Notes: generated by a model not told the origin, from the letters alone. A stretch of DNA of 64,000 bases from Halococcus agarilyticus (GCF_000334895.1 NZ_BAFM01000003.1:1-64000); one strand, 5' to 3'. Positions 17,006-26,056 are shown, numbered from the stretch's first letter. Program-made: numbers and translations.

Positions 17006-18026
17006 GCCCGAACACTGCGAAGAGCGGCGACTTAGGTGTTGTGACGCGTCCGAGTGCCGGAGCGCACCACGGCCACGCACGCGCCGCCTCCTCCCGCTCT
17101 TGCTCGTCGTTTGCGTCGTTCTTGCGGGCTGTAACGGCGTTTTCGGGAGCGACGCAGGGACCCCCGAGCGAACGCTCACGCCGGCGGCCGTCCCGACCGA
17201 CGAGCCGACACCGACACCCGTGCCGCAGCTCGCGCCCGGTCTCACCGGCGAGGGCGTCGTGAACGCCAGCGCGCTCGCGGCGGCACACGACGCCACGCTC
17301 GACGACACGTCGTTCACCGTCCGGCGGACGGTGACGTATCGCACTCGCAACGGCACGTCGATCCGGCGGATCGAGAGCGTGACTCGCGTCGCCGACGACG
17401 GCCGGTTCCGGATCACGAAACGCTGGAACGGGTCGACGCCCTTGCGACGCGTGGCGTACTACGACGACGGCGAGCGGCTGCTCGTGGCGACGACCGGCAC
17501 GGACGACGCGACGACCTATCGCCAGGCGTCGCCGGGGACGGTCGTCGCCCAGCGGTCTTCGGTCGCCGCAGCGGGAAGCCGACGGATCGAGACGATGTTC
17601 GTCGCTGGCGAGACGGTCGTCGCCGGACGAACGGAGCGCAACGGGACCACGGTCTACCGCCTCGTGCCGGCAGAGACGCTCCGGCGCTCGCCCGAGACGA
17701 CGACCGGCCTCGGTCGGGCCGTCAGCGTCGAGGCGCGCGTCACCGACCGGGGCCGCGTTCGGAGCTACACGCTCGTCCAGCGCCTCAGCGGCGAGGGATC
17801 GGACGGGGCGGCGAGCATCGTCGTCTCGACGCGCTACAGCCGGGTCGGTTCGACCGACGTCGAACGCCCCGCGTGGTACGGCACGGCGCTCGCGGCGACT
17901 GACGTGACGACAGCGAACCGGACCGGGGCCAGGACCGAGACAGCCACGACAGCGACGGCAGCCACTCGAACGGTCCAACGTCGTGAGCGCCGGGCGACGG
18001 CGATCGCCGTCGGTCAGGCGTCGTAG
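17004..18026 (+). CDS. Secreted lipoprotein of unknown function (haloarchaeal)
   Basis: About 340 residues with a Sec-type lipoprotein signal: a basic PRTRRLL stretch, a hydrophobic LPLLLVVCVVL core and lipobox VLAGC with Cys43. A Thr/Pro-rich linker (TPAAVPTDEPTPTPVPQ) follows, then a beta-rich extracellular domain with several N-x-S/T sites. The start is uncertain. The only in-frame ATG nearby (17004) gives a Cys-rich N-terminus and overlaps the USP start. An N-terminal sequencing error or a frameshift near 17080 from GTG 17041 would also explain the odd leader. No function is recognisable. Confidence 0.7.
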   Translation: MPEHCEERRLRCCDASECRSAPRPRTRRLLPLLLVVCVVLAGCNGVFGSDAGTPERTLTPAAVPTDEPTPTPVPQLAPGLTGEGVVNASALAAAHDATLDDTSFTVRRTVTYRTRNGTSIRRIESVTRVADDGRFRITKRWNGSTPLRRVAYYDDGERLLVATTGTDDATTYRQASPGTVVAQRSSVAAAGSRRIETMFVAGETVVAGRTERNGTTVYRLVPAETLRRSPETTTGLGRAVSVEARVTDRGRVRSYTLVQRLSGEGSDGAASIVVSTRYSRVGSTDVERPAWYGTALAATDVTTANRTGARTETATTATAATRTVQRRERRATAIAVGQAS

Positions 18027-18292
18027 CGCTGCGAGGCGTAGCTCACGAGCACGAGGAGGATCCCGAGGCCGACGCCCATCGTCCCCATCCCGTAGGCCGC
18101 GAGGCCGAGCGGCGTGGGCTGGAGTTCGATCAGGAAGAAGAGATCGACCGGTCGGAGCTCGTCGGGGCCGAACGTCCCGAGCAGGAATCCCGTGAGCCCC
18201 GCGATGGCGACGACGACGGCGTAGACGACGAGAACCACCGACCGGCCGCGCCGCCCCGTCGATGGCGTCGTCGCCGTCGGGTTCTCCGACAT
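18014..18292 (-). CDS. Small two-span membrane protein of the cox locus
   Basis: A 92-residue protein with two hydrophobic spans (VVLVVYAVVVAIAGLTGFLLG and a second from LGLAAYGMG to VLVSYA) joined by a short charged loop. I associate it from memory with a DUF family (DUF7520) seen beside haloarchaeal cytochrome oxidase genes. It overlaps the 3' end of the convergent lipoprotein gene by 13 nt. Its role is unknown; an accessory or assembly role in the oxidase is suggested only by location. Confidence 0.72.
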   Translation of the reverse strand: MSENPTATTPSTGRRGRSVVLVVYAVVVAIAGLTGFLLGTFGPDELRPVDLFFLIELQPTPLGLAAYGMGTMGVGLGILLVLVSYASQRYDA

Positions 18293-18352
18293 ACTCGTGA
18301 GTGACTTCCGCCGGACAATCAGCCTTTTGTCCTCGCGCGCCCGAACCCCGCC

Positions 18353-18439
18353 ATGGCCGAAAAAGAGCTCCTCCTGCTGATTCTCGTCGCCATCGCGGTG
18401 TCGATGGCGATGATGACCGTCGTCCTGGTCGTCAGCTGA
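18353..18439 (+). CDS. 28-residue single-span membrane microprotein
   Basis: An ATG at 18353 opens a 28-codon frame: MAEKELLLLILVAIAVSMAM, then MTVVLVVS and TGA. It has a short charged head and one uninterrupted hydrophobic helix. A TATA-like CTTTT at 18324-18328 lies about 26 nt upstream, the spacing for a leaderless transcript, and composition is strongly membrane-like. It sits between two cox-locus genes and converges on coxA. Very small single-helix subunits (CcoQ, CcoH, subunit IV types) occur in heme-copper oxidases, so it could be one. That is inference. Confidence 0.6.
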   Translation: MAEKELLLLILVAIAVSMAMMTVVLVVS

Positions 18440-18541
18440 TCGGATCGTCGACCACCGGCGACGAATCGAACCGGCCGCTCGGGTTCTTCCTCGATCCGCT
18501 TTCGTCGACCGGCGGGATCGTTCGTCGTCAGGACGCTCGGT

Positions 18542-20452
18542 TCACTCGTCCTCGGACGGTTGGCTGTCGCCGGTCCGTTCGTCGTCGGCGGACTCGCTAC
18601 GCTCGCCGCCGTCGGATCGCTCCGCGCTCCGACGAGGATCGCGCTCGCCGTGCTCGCGCTCACCGCCGTCGGTCATCGCCGTCTCCTCATCAGTGTCCTC
18701 GCCACCGTCGGCGATCGCGGTCTCGGTCCGGCGCTCGTGCCACTGCCACTCGTGGGTGAACTGGCCGGTCTCCTTCAGGTTCCACGGGTCCGCGTCCTCC
18801 ATCGATGGGGCCTCGTACCACGACTGGACGAAGTTCCAGACCCAGATGACCTGGCCGACGAAGATGATCAGCGCGCCGAGCGTCGCGACCTGGTGGAAGA
18901 CGGTCACGATGTTCACCGGCCCGATCGGGAAGTCGTAGGTCGCGTACCGCCGGGGCATCCCGAGGTAGCCCAAAAATAGCATGGCGAAAAAGGTGAGGTT
19001 GGTCCCGATCGCCGTCAGCCAGAAGTGCGCCTTCGCGAGGCGCTTCTGGTACATCTTCCCGGTGAAGATCGGGAACCAGTAGTAGATGCCGGCGAAGAAG
19101 GCGAACCCGAGCAGCCCCATCACGATGTAGTGGAAGTGACCCACCACGTAGTAGGTGTCGTGGAGCACGAGGTCGACAGGAATGGAGGCGAGGAACACGC
19201 CCGTGACGCCGCCGATGATGAAGTTCGACACCGCGCCGATACAGAACAACATTGGGGCAGTCAGCCGGACGTTGCCGCCCCACATCGTGGTGATCCAGTT
19301 GAACGTCTTGACCGCGCTCGGGATCGCGATCGCGAGCGAGACCGCCATGAAGCTCGCACGGATCCGGGGATCGATCCCCGTGGAGAACATGTGGTGCGCC
19401 CAGACGCCGAACGAGAGCACCCCGATCGCGAGCGTCGAGTAGACGACGAACTTGAACCCGAACAGCTTCCGTCCGCTGAACTTCGGGATCACGAGGCTCA
19501 GTATCCCCATCGGCGGCAGCGCGAGGATGTACACCTCGGGGTGGCCGAAGAACCAGAACAGGTGCTGCCAGAGGATCGGCCCGCCACCCTCCCCGGCCGC
19601 GAAAAAGGTCGTCGCGAAGTTCCGATCGAGCAGGAGCATGATGAGCGCGCTCCCCAGCAGCGGGAACGCGAACAGGATCAGCCCGGACTGGGTCAGGATG
19701 GTCCACGAGAAGATGTCGAGGTTCGCCCAGTTGACGTCGGGCCCGCGCTCGGTGAAGATGGTGGCGATGAAGTTGATCGCCCCCATCGTGGCCGAGACGC
19801 CGGTGAGGTGCAGCCCCAACAGCATGAGGTCGACGCCGACGTTGGCCTGGGTGCCGCTCCCGACGCCCGCCGACAGCGGGGTGTACATCGTCCACGCGGT
19901 CTGTGCCGGGACGATGTCGAGGCTCGCGATCGGGGCGGTGAAGAAGCCGGCCCAGACGAGGATCGCCCCCGGTGGAAGGAGCCAGAACGCGATGGCGTTG
20001 ATCCGCGGGAACGCCATGTCGTCGGCACCGATCAGGAGGGGGATGAAGTAGTTCCCGAACGCCGCGATCGCGGGCGTCCCGAACAAAAATAGCATCGTGA
20101 TGCCGTGGCTCGTGAGCAGCGAGTTGTAGAACTCCGCGCCGATGACGTCGGTGGCGGGCGCGAGGAGCTCCGCGCGCATCAGCATCACCATGATGCCGCC
20201 GACCGAGAAGGCGACGACGGCGTACGTGCCGTAGAGGATCCCGATGTCCTTGTGATCCACCGACGTCAACCACCGGATGATCCCGCCGGGCTTCTCCTCG
20301 TGGGCGTAGCCGGTCTCCCCGCCGACGGCACCGCCACCGCCGCCAGCCAGCGGCGTGTACGAGCGCCAGTCCTCGATGCGGGCGAGCCACGCAGCGACGC
20401 CCGCGAGGAGCAGTCCCATCAGGACCGTCATCACGAGCTGGACTTCTACCAT
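18542..20452 (-). CDS. coxA: Cytochrome c oxidase (heme-copper oxidase) subunit I, A type
   Basis: A 636-residue protein with about 12-13 spans and all cofactor ligands: heme a His116 (TSHGITM) and His441, heme a3 His439 (VVGHFHY), CuB His304 and His353-354, and Tyr308 of GHPEVYI for the His-Tyr cross-link. Glu306 marks an A1-type D-channel. It reduces O2 to water and pumps protons, taking electrons from CuA in CoxB (in haloarchaea probably via halocyanin). An extra N-terminal span precedes the core (residues 1-25), and an acidic cytoplasmic tail of about 60 residues ends it. A minus-strand CTTTACG near 20473-20479 fits a leaderless promoter. Confidence 0.97.
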   Translation of the reverse strand: MVEVQLVMTVLMGLLLAGVAAWLARIEDWRSYTPLAGGGGGAVGGETGYAHEEKPGGIIRWLTSVDHKDIGILYGTYAVVAFSVGGIMVMLMRAELLAPATDVIGAEFYNSLLTSHGITMLFLFGTPAIAAFGNYFIPLLIGADDMAFPRINAIAFWLLPPGAILVWAGFFTAPIASLDIVPAQTAWTMYTPLSAGVGSGTQANVGVDLMLLGLHLTGVSATMGAINFIATIFTERGPDVNWANLDIFSWTILTQSGLILFAFPLLGSALIMLLLDRNFATTFFAAGEGGGPILWQHLFWFFGHPEVYILALPPMGILSLVIPKFSGRKLFGFKFVVYSTLAIGVLSFGVWAHHMFSTGIDPRIRASFMAVSLAIAIPSAVKTFNWITTMWGGNVRLTAPMLFCIGAVSNFIIGGVTGVFLASIPVDLVLHDTYYVVGHFHYIVMGLLGFAFFAGIYYWFPIFTGKMYQKRLAKAHFWLTAIGTNLTFFAMLFLGYLGMPRRYATYDFPIGPVNIVTVFHQVATLGALIIFVGQVIWVWNFVQSWYEAPSMEDADPWNLKETGQFTHEWQWHERRTETAIADGGEDTDEETAMTDGGEREHGERDPRRSAERSDGGERSESADDERTGDSQPSEDE

Positions 20453-20663
20453 ACCGGAAGCTCGAATCCAGAGCGTAAAGAGTCCTTAGATTTCGGCCAG
20501 CAGTTCGGGAAGTCGAATCGCCCGAGGGAGGCCGCACTCGGGACGTGACGACCGATCGCATCGGCGAGACGTGTCGTCGACAGTCCTGGCGAATCGGCGA
20601 CGATCGACGACCGTTCGCGACGATCGAACGCGCCGAAGCTCGACCCCTTCTCGCCTCCCCGAG

Positions 20664-21056
20664 TCAGTTGGAGTCGGCTTCGGTGACCGCAGGTTCGAGG
20701 TCGTCCGCCTCGCCGCCCTCGTTCCTGTTCTCGTCGGCAGTTTCGGCGGTGACGCCCTCGGACAGGTCGCTGGTCGCCCCTTTCGAGCCGGATTCGAGGG
20801 TGCCCGAGTCCTCGTCCGTCGCGCTGGCGTCGGCTTGCTCCGCACTCGCAATGACGCGGCCGGAGAGATACGTGAGGAGGGCGAGGGCGACGAACGGAAC
20901 CACCAGGAGCGCCATGCTGACCACGGTCAGAACGAGGTTCTGTTCCCACGGCCTGATGACGAGAAAGAGCACCACGAAGAACAGGATGATCCCGAGCGGG
21001 ATGACGTTGACCGTGAGGTCGAGGAGCGTCTCGCGGTCGAAGGTACGCTCTGCCAT
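20664..21056 (-). CDS. Two-span membrane protein of the cox locus
   Basis: A 130-residue protein with two strong spans (VIPLGIILFFVVLFLVI and LVLTVVSMALLVVPFVALAL) joined by RPWEQN, and an acidic Ser/Glu-rich C-terminal tail of about 60 residues. From memory it corresponds to DUF6684, a family found next to haloarchaeal coxA. A minus-strand CTATTTATC at 21076-21084 lies about 25 nt upstream, indicating its own leaderless promoter. Its function is unknown; an oxidase accessory subunit is plausible. Confidence 0.75.
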   Translation of the reverse strand: MAERTFDRETLLDLTVNVIPLGIILFFVVLFLVIRPWEQNLVLTVVSMALLVVPFVALALLTYLSGRVIASAEQADASATDEDSGTLESGSKGATSDLSEGVTAETADENRNEGGEADDLEPAVTEADSN

Positions 21057-21095
21057 TGCCGCGGCTTCGGCCAGCCCGATAAATAGGTTGTCGGT

Positions 21096-21500
21096 TCAGT
21101 ACGGCTCGCTCTCGACGTACCGCCCGCCAGCCCCCGCGACGAGCGCGACCAGGCCCGCGACGACGACCGCCACACCCCGAGCGACGATTCCGTTGGGTTC
21201 GCGTACGATAGTCACGAGCGCGTCCGGCGTCACGGCGGCGAGCTGCGTCACGGTGAGGACGCCGCCGAGCAGTACGAGCACACCGCCGAGCCCCACGAGC
21301 AGGTTCCACGGCCGGTCGGCGTAGCCCGACTCCTGGACGATCCCTGCGACCGCGGCGACCAGGAGGAGCAGGCCGCCGACCGCGACCGGGAAGACGTTGA
21401 ACAGCAGTCCGAGCTCCGAACACACGAACCCGAGCACCACGATCACCGGCCACGGGCTCGACGTCCGGTACTGGTCGCTCACACCCGGCTGCTCGTCCAT
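21096..21500 (-). CDS. Four-span membrane protein of the cox locus
   Basis: A 134-residue hydrophobic protein with about four spans and a short cytosolic N-terminus (MDEQPGVSDQYRTSSPWP). From memory it resembles DUF7541 of haloarchaeal oxidase loci. Charged residues are few and confined to loops. It lies between two other cox-locus membrane proteins on the same strand but has its own upstream A/T-rich stretch (21518-21530). No catalytic or metal motif is visible. Confidence 0.72.
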   Translation of the reverse strand: MDEQPGVSDQYRTSSPWPVIVVLGFVCSELGLLFNVFPVAVGGLLLLVAAVAGIVQESGYADRPWNLLVGLGGVLVLLGGVLTVTQLAAVTPDALVTIVREPNGIVARGVAVVVAGLVALVAGAGGRYVESEPY

Positions 21501-21611
21501 ACCACGTGTTGGGCGGCGAGCGTAAGAAACCCATCGAAAGCCACCGGTCGCACTCGATGGGGGCGCGACGCCGTGCTGGCCCCGACGCGATCGATGTCCG
21601 CGGATCGGAGG

Positions 21612-21878
21612 TCAGACGGCGAACAGGTAGGCGACGAAGAAGAGGAAGTAGCACACCACGAGCACGAGAACGGCCTTCAGCCGGAACAGCCGGAGCGCCT
21701 CGTGCTCTGCGGCCTCCGCGGTCTCGTACGCGTCGCGCTCGGCGTCGGTGATCGCGTCGGTGTGGTCGAGACCCCGGTGGAGGGCGAGGTGGTCCTCGTG
21801 GACGAACCGCCGACCGCAGTACGCACACACCGCGGCGTCGTCGTCCGACGTTGGTTCGTGCGGGTGTTCGTGGGCCAC
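21612..21878 (-). CDS. C2H2 zinc finger fused to a membrane anchor
   Basis: An 88-residue protein: a disordered His/acidic N-terminus, a single C2H2-type finger (CAYCGRRFVHEDHLALHRG with the second His four residues on), an acidic helix, and one C-terminal span (LKAVLVLVVCYFLFFVAYLF). The GTG at 21878 is chosen because upstream sequence is not protein-like. I associate it with a DUF7410-type family. The finger would face the cytosol. A membrane-tethered zinc finger beside coxC could take part in metal delivery or assembly, but nothing proves this. Confidence 0.72.
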   Translation of the reverse strand: MAHEHPHEPTSDDDAAVCAYCGRRFVHEDHLALHRGLDHTDAITDAERDAYETAEAAEHEALRLFRLKAVLVLVVCYFLFFVAYLFAV

Positions 21879-22029
21879 TGCAGGACTTTCGGGTCGCCAC
21901 GGCCGAGTAGTTTCCGAAGCCAGGCGATCGCGGCGGAACGGGCATCGAGATGAACGGTGGAGTAAGCGATCGGGAACGGGCGACGAGCAGTTGGGAGGGT
22001 TTTTGGTGGTCGGTCCGCAACCCGAGCGC

Positions 22030-22884
22030 ATGGGAACAGCGGACGACACGGCGGAGGAACACGGCGGCCACCATCTCCCGGCGGACGAGGACTGGCCGCG
22101 CGGGTTCGGCGAGGCGAGCTGGTGGCCCTTCGTGAGCGCGGCGGGCGCGGCCGGGATATACGTCGGCGCGGCGCTCTTCCTGTTGGGACGTGGCGACGTG
22201 GACATCGTGCCACCGATCGCCGGCCCGGCGGTGGTCGTCGCGAGCGCCGGCCTGTTCCTCGCCGGGCTGTTCGGCTGGCTGTATCACGCCTTCGTCGCCG
22301 ACTTCTGGTCGCGCGGCACCGACGAACACAGCGCGGACACCCTCCGCTTTGCGATGGTGTTGTTCCTCGGCACCGAGATCGCCACCTTCGGGGCGGGGTT
22401 CATCTACTACTTCTTCATCCGGGTCGGCACGTGGACGCCTGGCGAGCTTCCGCACTTGCTGAGCTCGCTGGTGCTCGCGAACACCGCGATCCTCGTGATC
22501 AGCAGCTTCACGTTCCACTTCGCCGAGGTCGCGCTCCGAAAGGGCAATCGCCGTCGGTTCCTCGGCTTGCTCTCTGTCACTGCGATTCTCGGGATCGTCT
22601 TCATTGGGGGCCAGATCCTCGAATACTACGAGTTCATCGTCAACGAAGGGTTCACGCTCACCAGCGGCATCTTCGCGAGCGCCTTCTTCGGGCTCACCGG
22701 TCTCCACGGTCTCCACGTCACGATGGGCGCAGTCTTGATCGGGATCGTCCTCGTTCGGGCGTTCGCCGGGCAGTACTCCGCCGAGCGCCACACCTCCGTC
22801 AGTACGGTCTCGATGTACTGGCACTTCGTCGACGTGGTCTGGCTCTTCCTCGTCGTGGTGCTCTACGTCGGGGCCGTGGTCTAA
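22030..22884 (+). CDS. coxC: Cytochrome c oxidase subunit III
   Basis: A 284-residue protein with seven spans and the subunit III pattern: EASWWPFVSAAG near the start, FLGTEIATFGAGFIYYFF, the conserved Glu region GGQILEYYEF, FFGLTGLHGLHVTMGA, and the final YWHFVDVVWLFLVVVLY. Subunit III stabilises the oxidase and protects proton uptake. A TTTTTGG TATA-like box at 21999-22005 lies about 28 nt before the ATG, supporting the start. It is transcribed convergently to the large FAD/Fe-S gene. Confidence 0.95.
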   Translation: MGTADDTAEEHGGHHLPADEDWPRGFGEASWWPFVSAAGAAGIYVGAALFLLGRGDVDIVPPIAGPAVVVASAGLFLAGLFGWLYHAFVADFWSRGTDEHSADTLRFAMVLFLGTEIATFGAGFIYYFFIRVGTWTPGELPHLLSSLVLANTAILVISSFTFHFAEVALRKGNRRRFLGLLSVTAILGIVFIGGQILEYYEFIVNEGFTLTSGIFASAFFGLTGLHGLHVTMGAVLIGIVLVRAFAGQYSAERHTSVSTVSMYWHFVDVVWLFLVVVLYVGAVV

Positions 22885-22909
22885 GGGGTTCGCCGACTGC
22901 AAGCGCCGA

Positions 22910-25900
22910 TCAGAGCGTTTCGGCGAGTTTCTCGATCGGATGTGGCGGTTCGGTGTTTTCGCGCTCGCCGAGTTGACTTCGACAGGACGCACCAGGCGCG
23001 ACGACCCGATCGCCGTCGCTCCGGTCCACTTGCTCGAAGAGCACGTCGGCGATGGCTCGACTCATCGATAGGTGCTCGGCCTCGTAGCCGAAGGAGCCGG
23101 CCATCCCACAGCAGCCCGAATCCAGCGGGTCGATGTCGTAGCCCGCTCGTCGGAGGACGCCGACAGCGTGATGATCCTTCTTCGTGGCCTTCTGGTGGCA
23201 GTGGCCGTGGTAGGTGAGTGACTCGTCGGGGACGGTAGCGCCGAGCGCCTCGTCGAGCCGGAACCGGTCGACGTACTCCATCACGCCGTAGGTGTTTCCG
23301 GCGACGCACTCGACGTCGCTCGTTCGCACTCCGCCGTCCGTCGCCGGCTGCTCGCCGCCCTCACCGGCCGCGACGGTGCCCGTCGGCACGCTCTCGTCAG
23401 GCCCGAGCAGATCCGAATAGTCGGACTGAACCATGACCGCGTCGGAGGGCTCGACGATCACGACGTCCCACCCGCGTCGAACGAGCGGCGCGAGCGCGGC
23501 GACGTTCTGCTCGGCGGCCGCGCGTGCTTCGTCGAGAAATCCCTTCGAGAACGCCGGCCGGCCGCTGTCGGCGACGCCGAGCGGCAGCCGGACGTGGATT
23601 CCGGCGGCTTCGAGCACTTCGACGGCGGCCTTCCCGGCGTCGGGATGGTTGTAGTTCGTGTACGTGTCCGGGAACAGGAGGACCTTCCGCTCGGCGTCGC
23701 CGGCCGTCACCTGCGCGCCGCCGCGTGCGTCGAACCACGCCTCGAAGCTCTCGTCGTGGAAGGTCGGCAGACTGCGCTCGGCGGCGATACCGACGGTCTT
23801 CTCGAGGATGGTGCGCGCGCCAGGCAACTCGGACGCCCAGTTCGACACCGGCGCGAACCGACTCCCGAGCGCCGAGAGCCGGTCGACGTTCGCGAACAGC
23901 CGGTCGCGGAGGCTCGTGCCGTGGCGCTGGTGGTGTTCGTGGGTGATCTCGGCCTTCAGCTTGGCCATGTCGACCTCGCTCGGGCAGTCGTTCGCACAGC
24001 CCTTGCAACCGATACAGAGGTCCATCACCTCCTGCATGAACTCGACGTCGAACTGCTCGCCCGCGGCGAGGTCGCCGCTCATCGCCTGGCGAAGCAGGTT
24101 CGCCCGCCCGCGGGTGCTCTGGATTTCCTCGTTCGCAGCGCGGTAGGTCGGACACATCGTGCCGCCGGTCGTCGATTGGTGGCCCCGACAGCCGCCACAG
24201 CCGTGACAGAGCTCGACCATCCCCTCGAACCCGTTCTCGTTATTCCACTGAAGTGTGGGATCGAACCTGGCGTCGAACTCGTAGTCCGGATCGAACCGGA
24301 GGTTCTCGGTTAGATCGAGCGAGTTCGCATCCCTCTGTCCGGTACTGCTCGCTCCCTCGTCGGGGAGACCACAGACCTGACCGGGATTGAGGAGCCAGTC
24401 GGGATCGAACGCCGACTTGAGGTCGCGGAAGACGCCCCAGAGACGATCGCCGTACAGTTTCCGGTTCCACTGGGTGCGGGCGCGGCCGTCGCCGTGTTCG
24501 CCCGACACCGAGCCGTCGAGTTCGACCACGAGATCGGTCACGGCGTCGGCGATGCGCCCCATCCGACCGACGCCCTCCACGGTTTTGGTGTCGATGAGCG
24601 GTCTGACGTGGAGCACGCCAGGCCCGGCGTGGGCGTAGAAACTCGCGAACGTGTCGTTGTCGTCGAGGATTGCCTGAAAGCCGTCGACGTACTCCGGGAG
24701 GCGCTCGGCCGGCACGGCACAGTCCTCGATGAACGAGATGTGTTTCGCGTCCGAGGTCCGCGAGAGCAAAATGGGAAGGCCGGATTTGCGGAGCTTCCAG
24801 AACTGCGCGCGGGTGTCGGCATCGTGGGCCTCCATCGCCGCCCGGGCGTACCGTCGGTCTTCCGTCGTTTCGGCCGCGCCGTCGCTCGGCTCCGCCGCCG
24901 GGTCAGCTCCAGATACTCGGTCGACAACGAGGTCGGCAACCTGCTGTTTGCCGTCGTCGTCCGAGTCGGCGTAGAACTCGACGAGGAGGACGGAGTCGGT
25001 GCCGTCGGGCAGCATGCCGACGACGTCCGCGAACTCGCTGGTGTCGCGCGCGAGATCGAGCAACACGTCGTCCATCACCTCGACCGCGGCGGGATCGTGG
25101 TCGAGGATCGACGCGACGTCCTCCATCGCGTCGCCCAGCGAGTCGTAGGACAGCAGCGCCACGGCCTTCGTTTCGGGGATCGGTTCGAGCGACACGGTGG
25201 CCGCGGTGACGATCGCGAGGGTGCCCTCGCTGCCACAGAGCAGGCGGGCGAGGTTGACGCTTCCCGAGTTCGCATCCTCGACCACCCGATCGAGGTCGTA
25301 CCCCGAGACGTTGCGCTTGAGATCGGGGTAGGCGTCCTCGATCGTCGCCCGCTCCTCGTCGACGATCCGTGCGACCGCGGCGTGGATTCGGGCCTCGAGG
25401 TCGCCCGCCGAATCGGCGCGCTCGCGGAGTTCCTCGATCGAGATCTCGCCGAACTCGGTCACGGTGCCGTCGGCGAGCACGACCTCACAGGACTCGACGT
25501 AGGCGTCGGTCTTGCCGTACACCAGCGAGTGCGCTCCCGTGCTGTTGTTACCGATCGCCCCGCCGAGCGCGCTCTTGTCGCCCCACGCCGGGTCGGGAGC
25601 GAACTTCAGTCCGTGGGGGGCGAGCGCCTCGTCGATGTCGGCGAGGTAGATCCCTGGCTCGGCGCGCGCGGTCCCCGACTCGGGGTCGACGTCGAGGAGC
25701 GAATCCATGTACCGAGTGAAATCGAGGACGACGGCCTCGTTGACGGCCTGTCCTGCGAGGCTCGTCCCGCCGCCGCGCGGGAGCACCGGAATCTCCCGCT
25801 CGGCGCAGTAGCCCATCACCCTGGCGACGTCGGCGGTCGAGCGGGGGAACACGACCCCGATGGGTGTCACCTCGTAGGCGCTCGCGTCGGTCGCGTACAG

Positions 25901-26056
25901 CTGCCTGGTGTACGTGTCGAAGCGTGCGTCGCCCTCGATCCGCGAGCGAAGATCGTCGAGGAGTTCGGGTCTGGCGACTTCCGCACTTCGATAGTCGTAG
26001 TTCACGTCGTGGTCGGTCGGATCGGTCCCGGCCGACTGCCGAACCCCTTCGGTCAT
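22910..26056 (-). CDS. FAD/Fe-S 2-hydroxyacid dehydrogenase (YdiJ / D-2-hydroxyglutarate dehydrogenase type)
   Basis: A 1048-residue fusion. Residues about 60-220 are an FAD_binding_4 domain (PVLPRGGGTSLAGQAVN; GGAIGNNSTGAHS), and about 230-530 are the FAD-linked oxidase C-terminal domain (DGSVSGEHGDGRARTQWN). A ferredoxin-like region follows with CHGCGGCRG...MCPTYR and CIGCKGCANDCPSEVD, then a CCG-type iron-sulfur domain (HGHCHQKA; DSGCCGMAGSFGYEAEH). This is the order of E. coli YdiJ and related D-lactate, glycolate and D-2-hydroxyglutarate dehydrogenases that feed electrons to quinone. The ATG at 26056 is chosen because upstream sequence is not conserved-looking. It interrupts the cox locus, placing an electron-donating enzyme beside the terminal oxidase. 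Confidence 0.88.
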   Translation of the reverse strand: MTEGVRQSAGTDPTDHDVNYDYRSAEVARPELLDDLRSRIEGDARFDTYTRQLYATDASAYEVTPIGVVFPRSTADVARVMGYCAEREIPVLPRGGGTSLAGQAVNEAVVLDFTRYMDSLLDVDPESGTARAEPGIYLADIDEALAPHGLKFAPDPAWGDKSALGGAIGNNSTGAHSLVYGKTDAYVESCEVVLADGTVTEFGEISIEELRERADSAGDLEARIHAAVARIVDEERATIEDAYPDLKRNVSGYDLDRVVEDANSGSVNLARLLCGSEGTLAIVTAATVSLEPIPETKAVALLSYDSLGDAMEDVASILDHDPAAVEVMDDVLLDLARDTSEFADVVGMLPDGTDSVLLVEFYADSDDDGKQQVADLVVDRVSGADPAAEPSDGAAETTEDRRYARAAMEAHDADTRAQFWKLRKSGLPILLSRTSDAKHISFIEDCAVPAERLPEYVDGFQAILDDNDTFASFYAHAGPGVLHVRPLIDTKTVEGVGRMGRIADAVTDLVVELDGSVSGEHGDGRARTQWNRKLYGDRLWGVFRDLKSAFDPDWLLNPGQVCGLPDEGASSTGQRDANSLDLTENLRFDPDYEFDARFDPTLQWNNENGFEGMVELCHGCGGCRGHQSTTGGTMCPTYRAANEEIQSTRGRANLLRQAMSGDLAAGEQFDVEFMQEVMDLCIGCKGCANDCPSEVDMAKLKAEITHEHHQRHGTSLRDRLFANVDRLSALGSRFAPVSNWASELPGARTILEKTVGIAAERSLPTFHDESFEAWFDARGGAQVTAGDAERKVLLFPDTYTNYNHPDAGKAAVEVLEAAGIHVRLPLGVADSGRPAFSKGFLDEARAAAEQNVAALAPLVRRGWDVVIVEPSDAVMVQSDYSDLLGPDESVPTGTVAAGEGGEQPATDGGVRTSDVECVAGNTYGVMEYVDRFRLDEALGATVPDESLTYHGHCHQKATKKDHHAVGVLRRAGYDIDPLDSGCCGMAGSFGYEAEHLSMSRAIADVLFEQVDRSDGDRVVAPGASCRSQLGERENTEPPHPIEKLAETL

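Noticed and set aside
18690-20561. 623-residue frame overlapping coxA
   Set aside because: A same-strand shadow frame of coxA typical of high-G+C DNA.
20446-22992. 848-residue minus-strand frame across the cox small genes and coxC
   Set aside because: Low-complexity Arg/Pro-rich translation; the real genes in other frames have proper domains and promoters.
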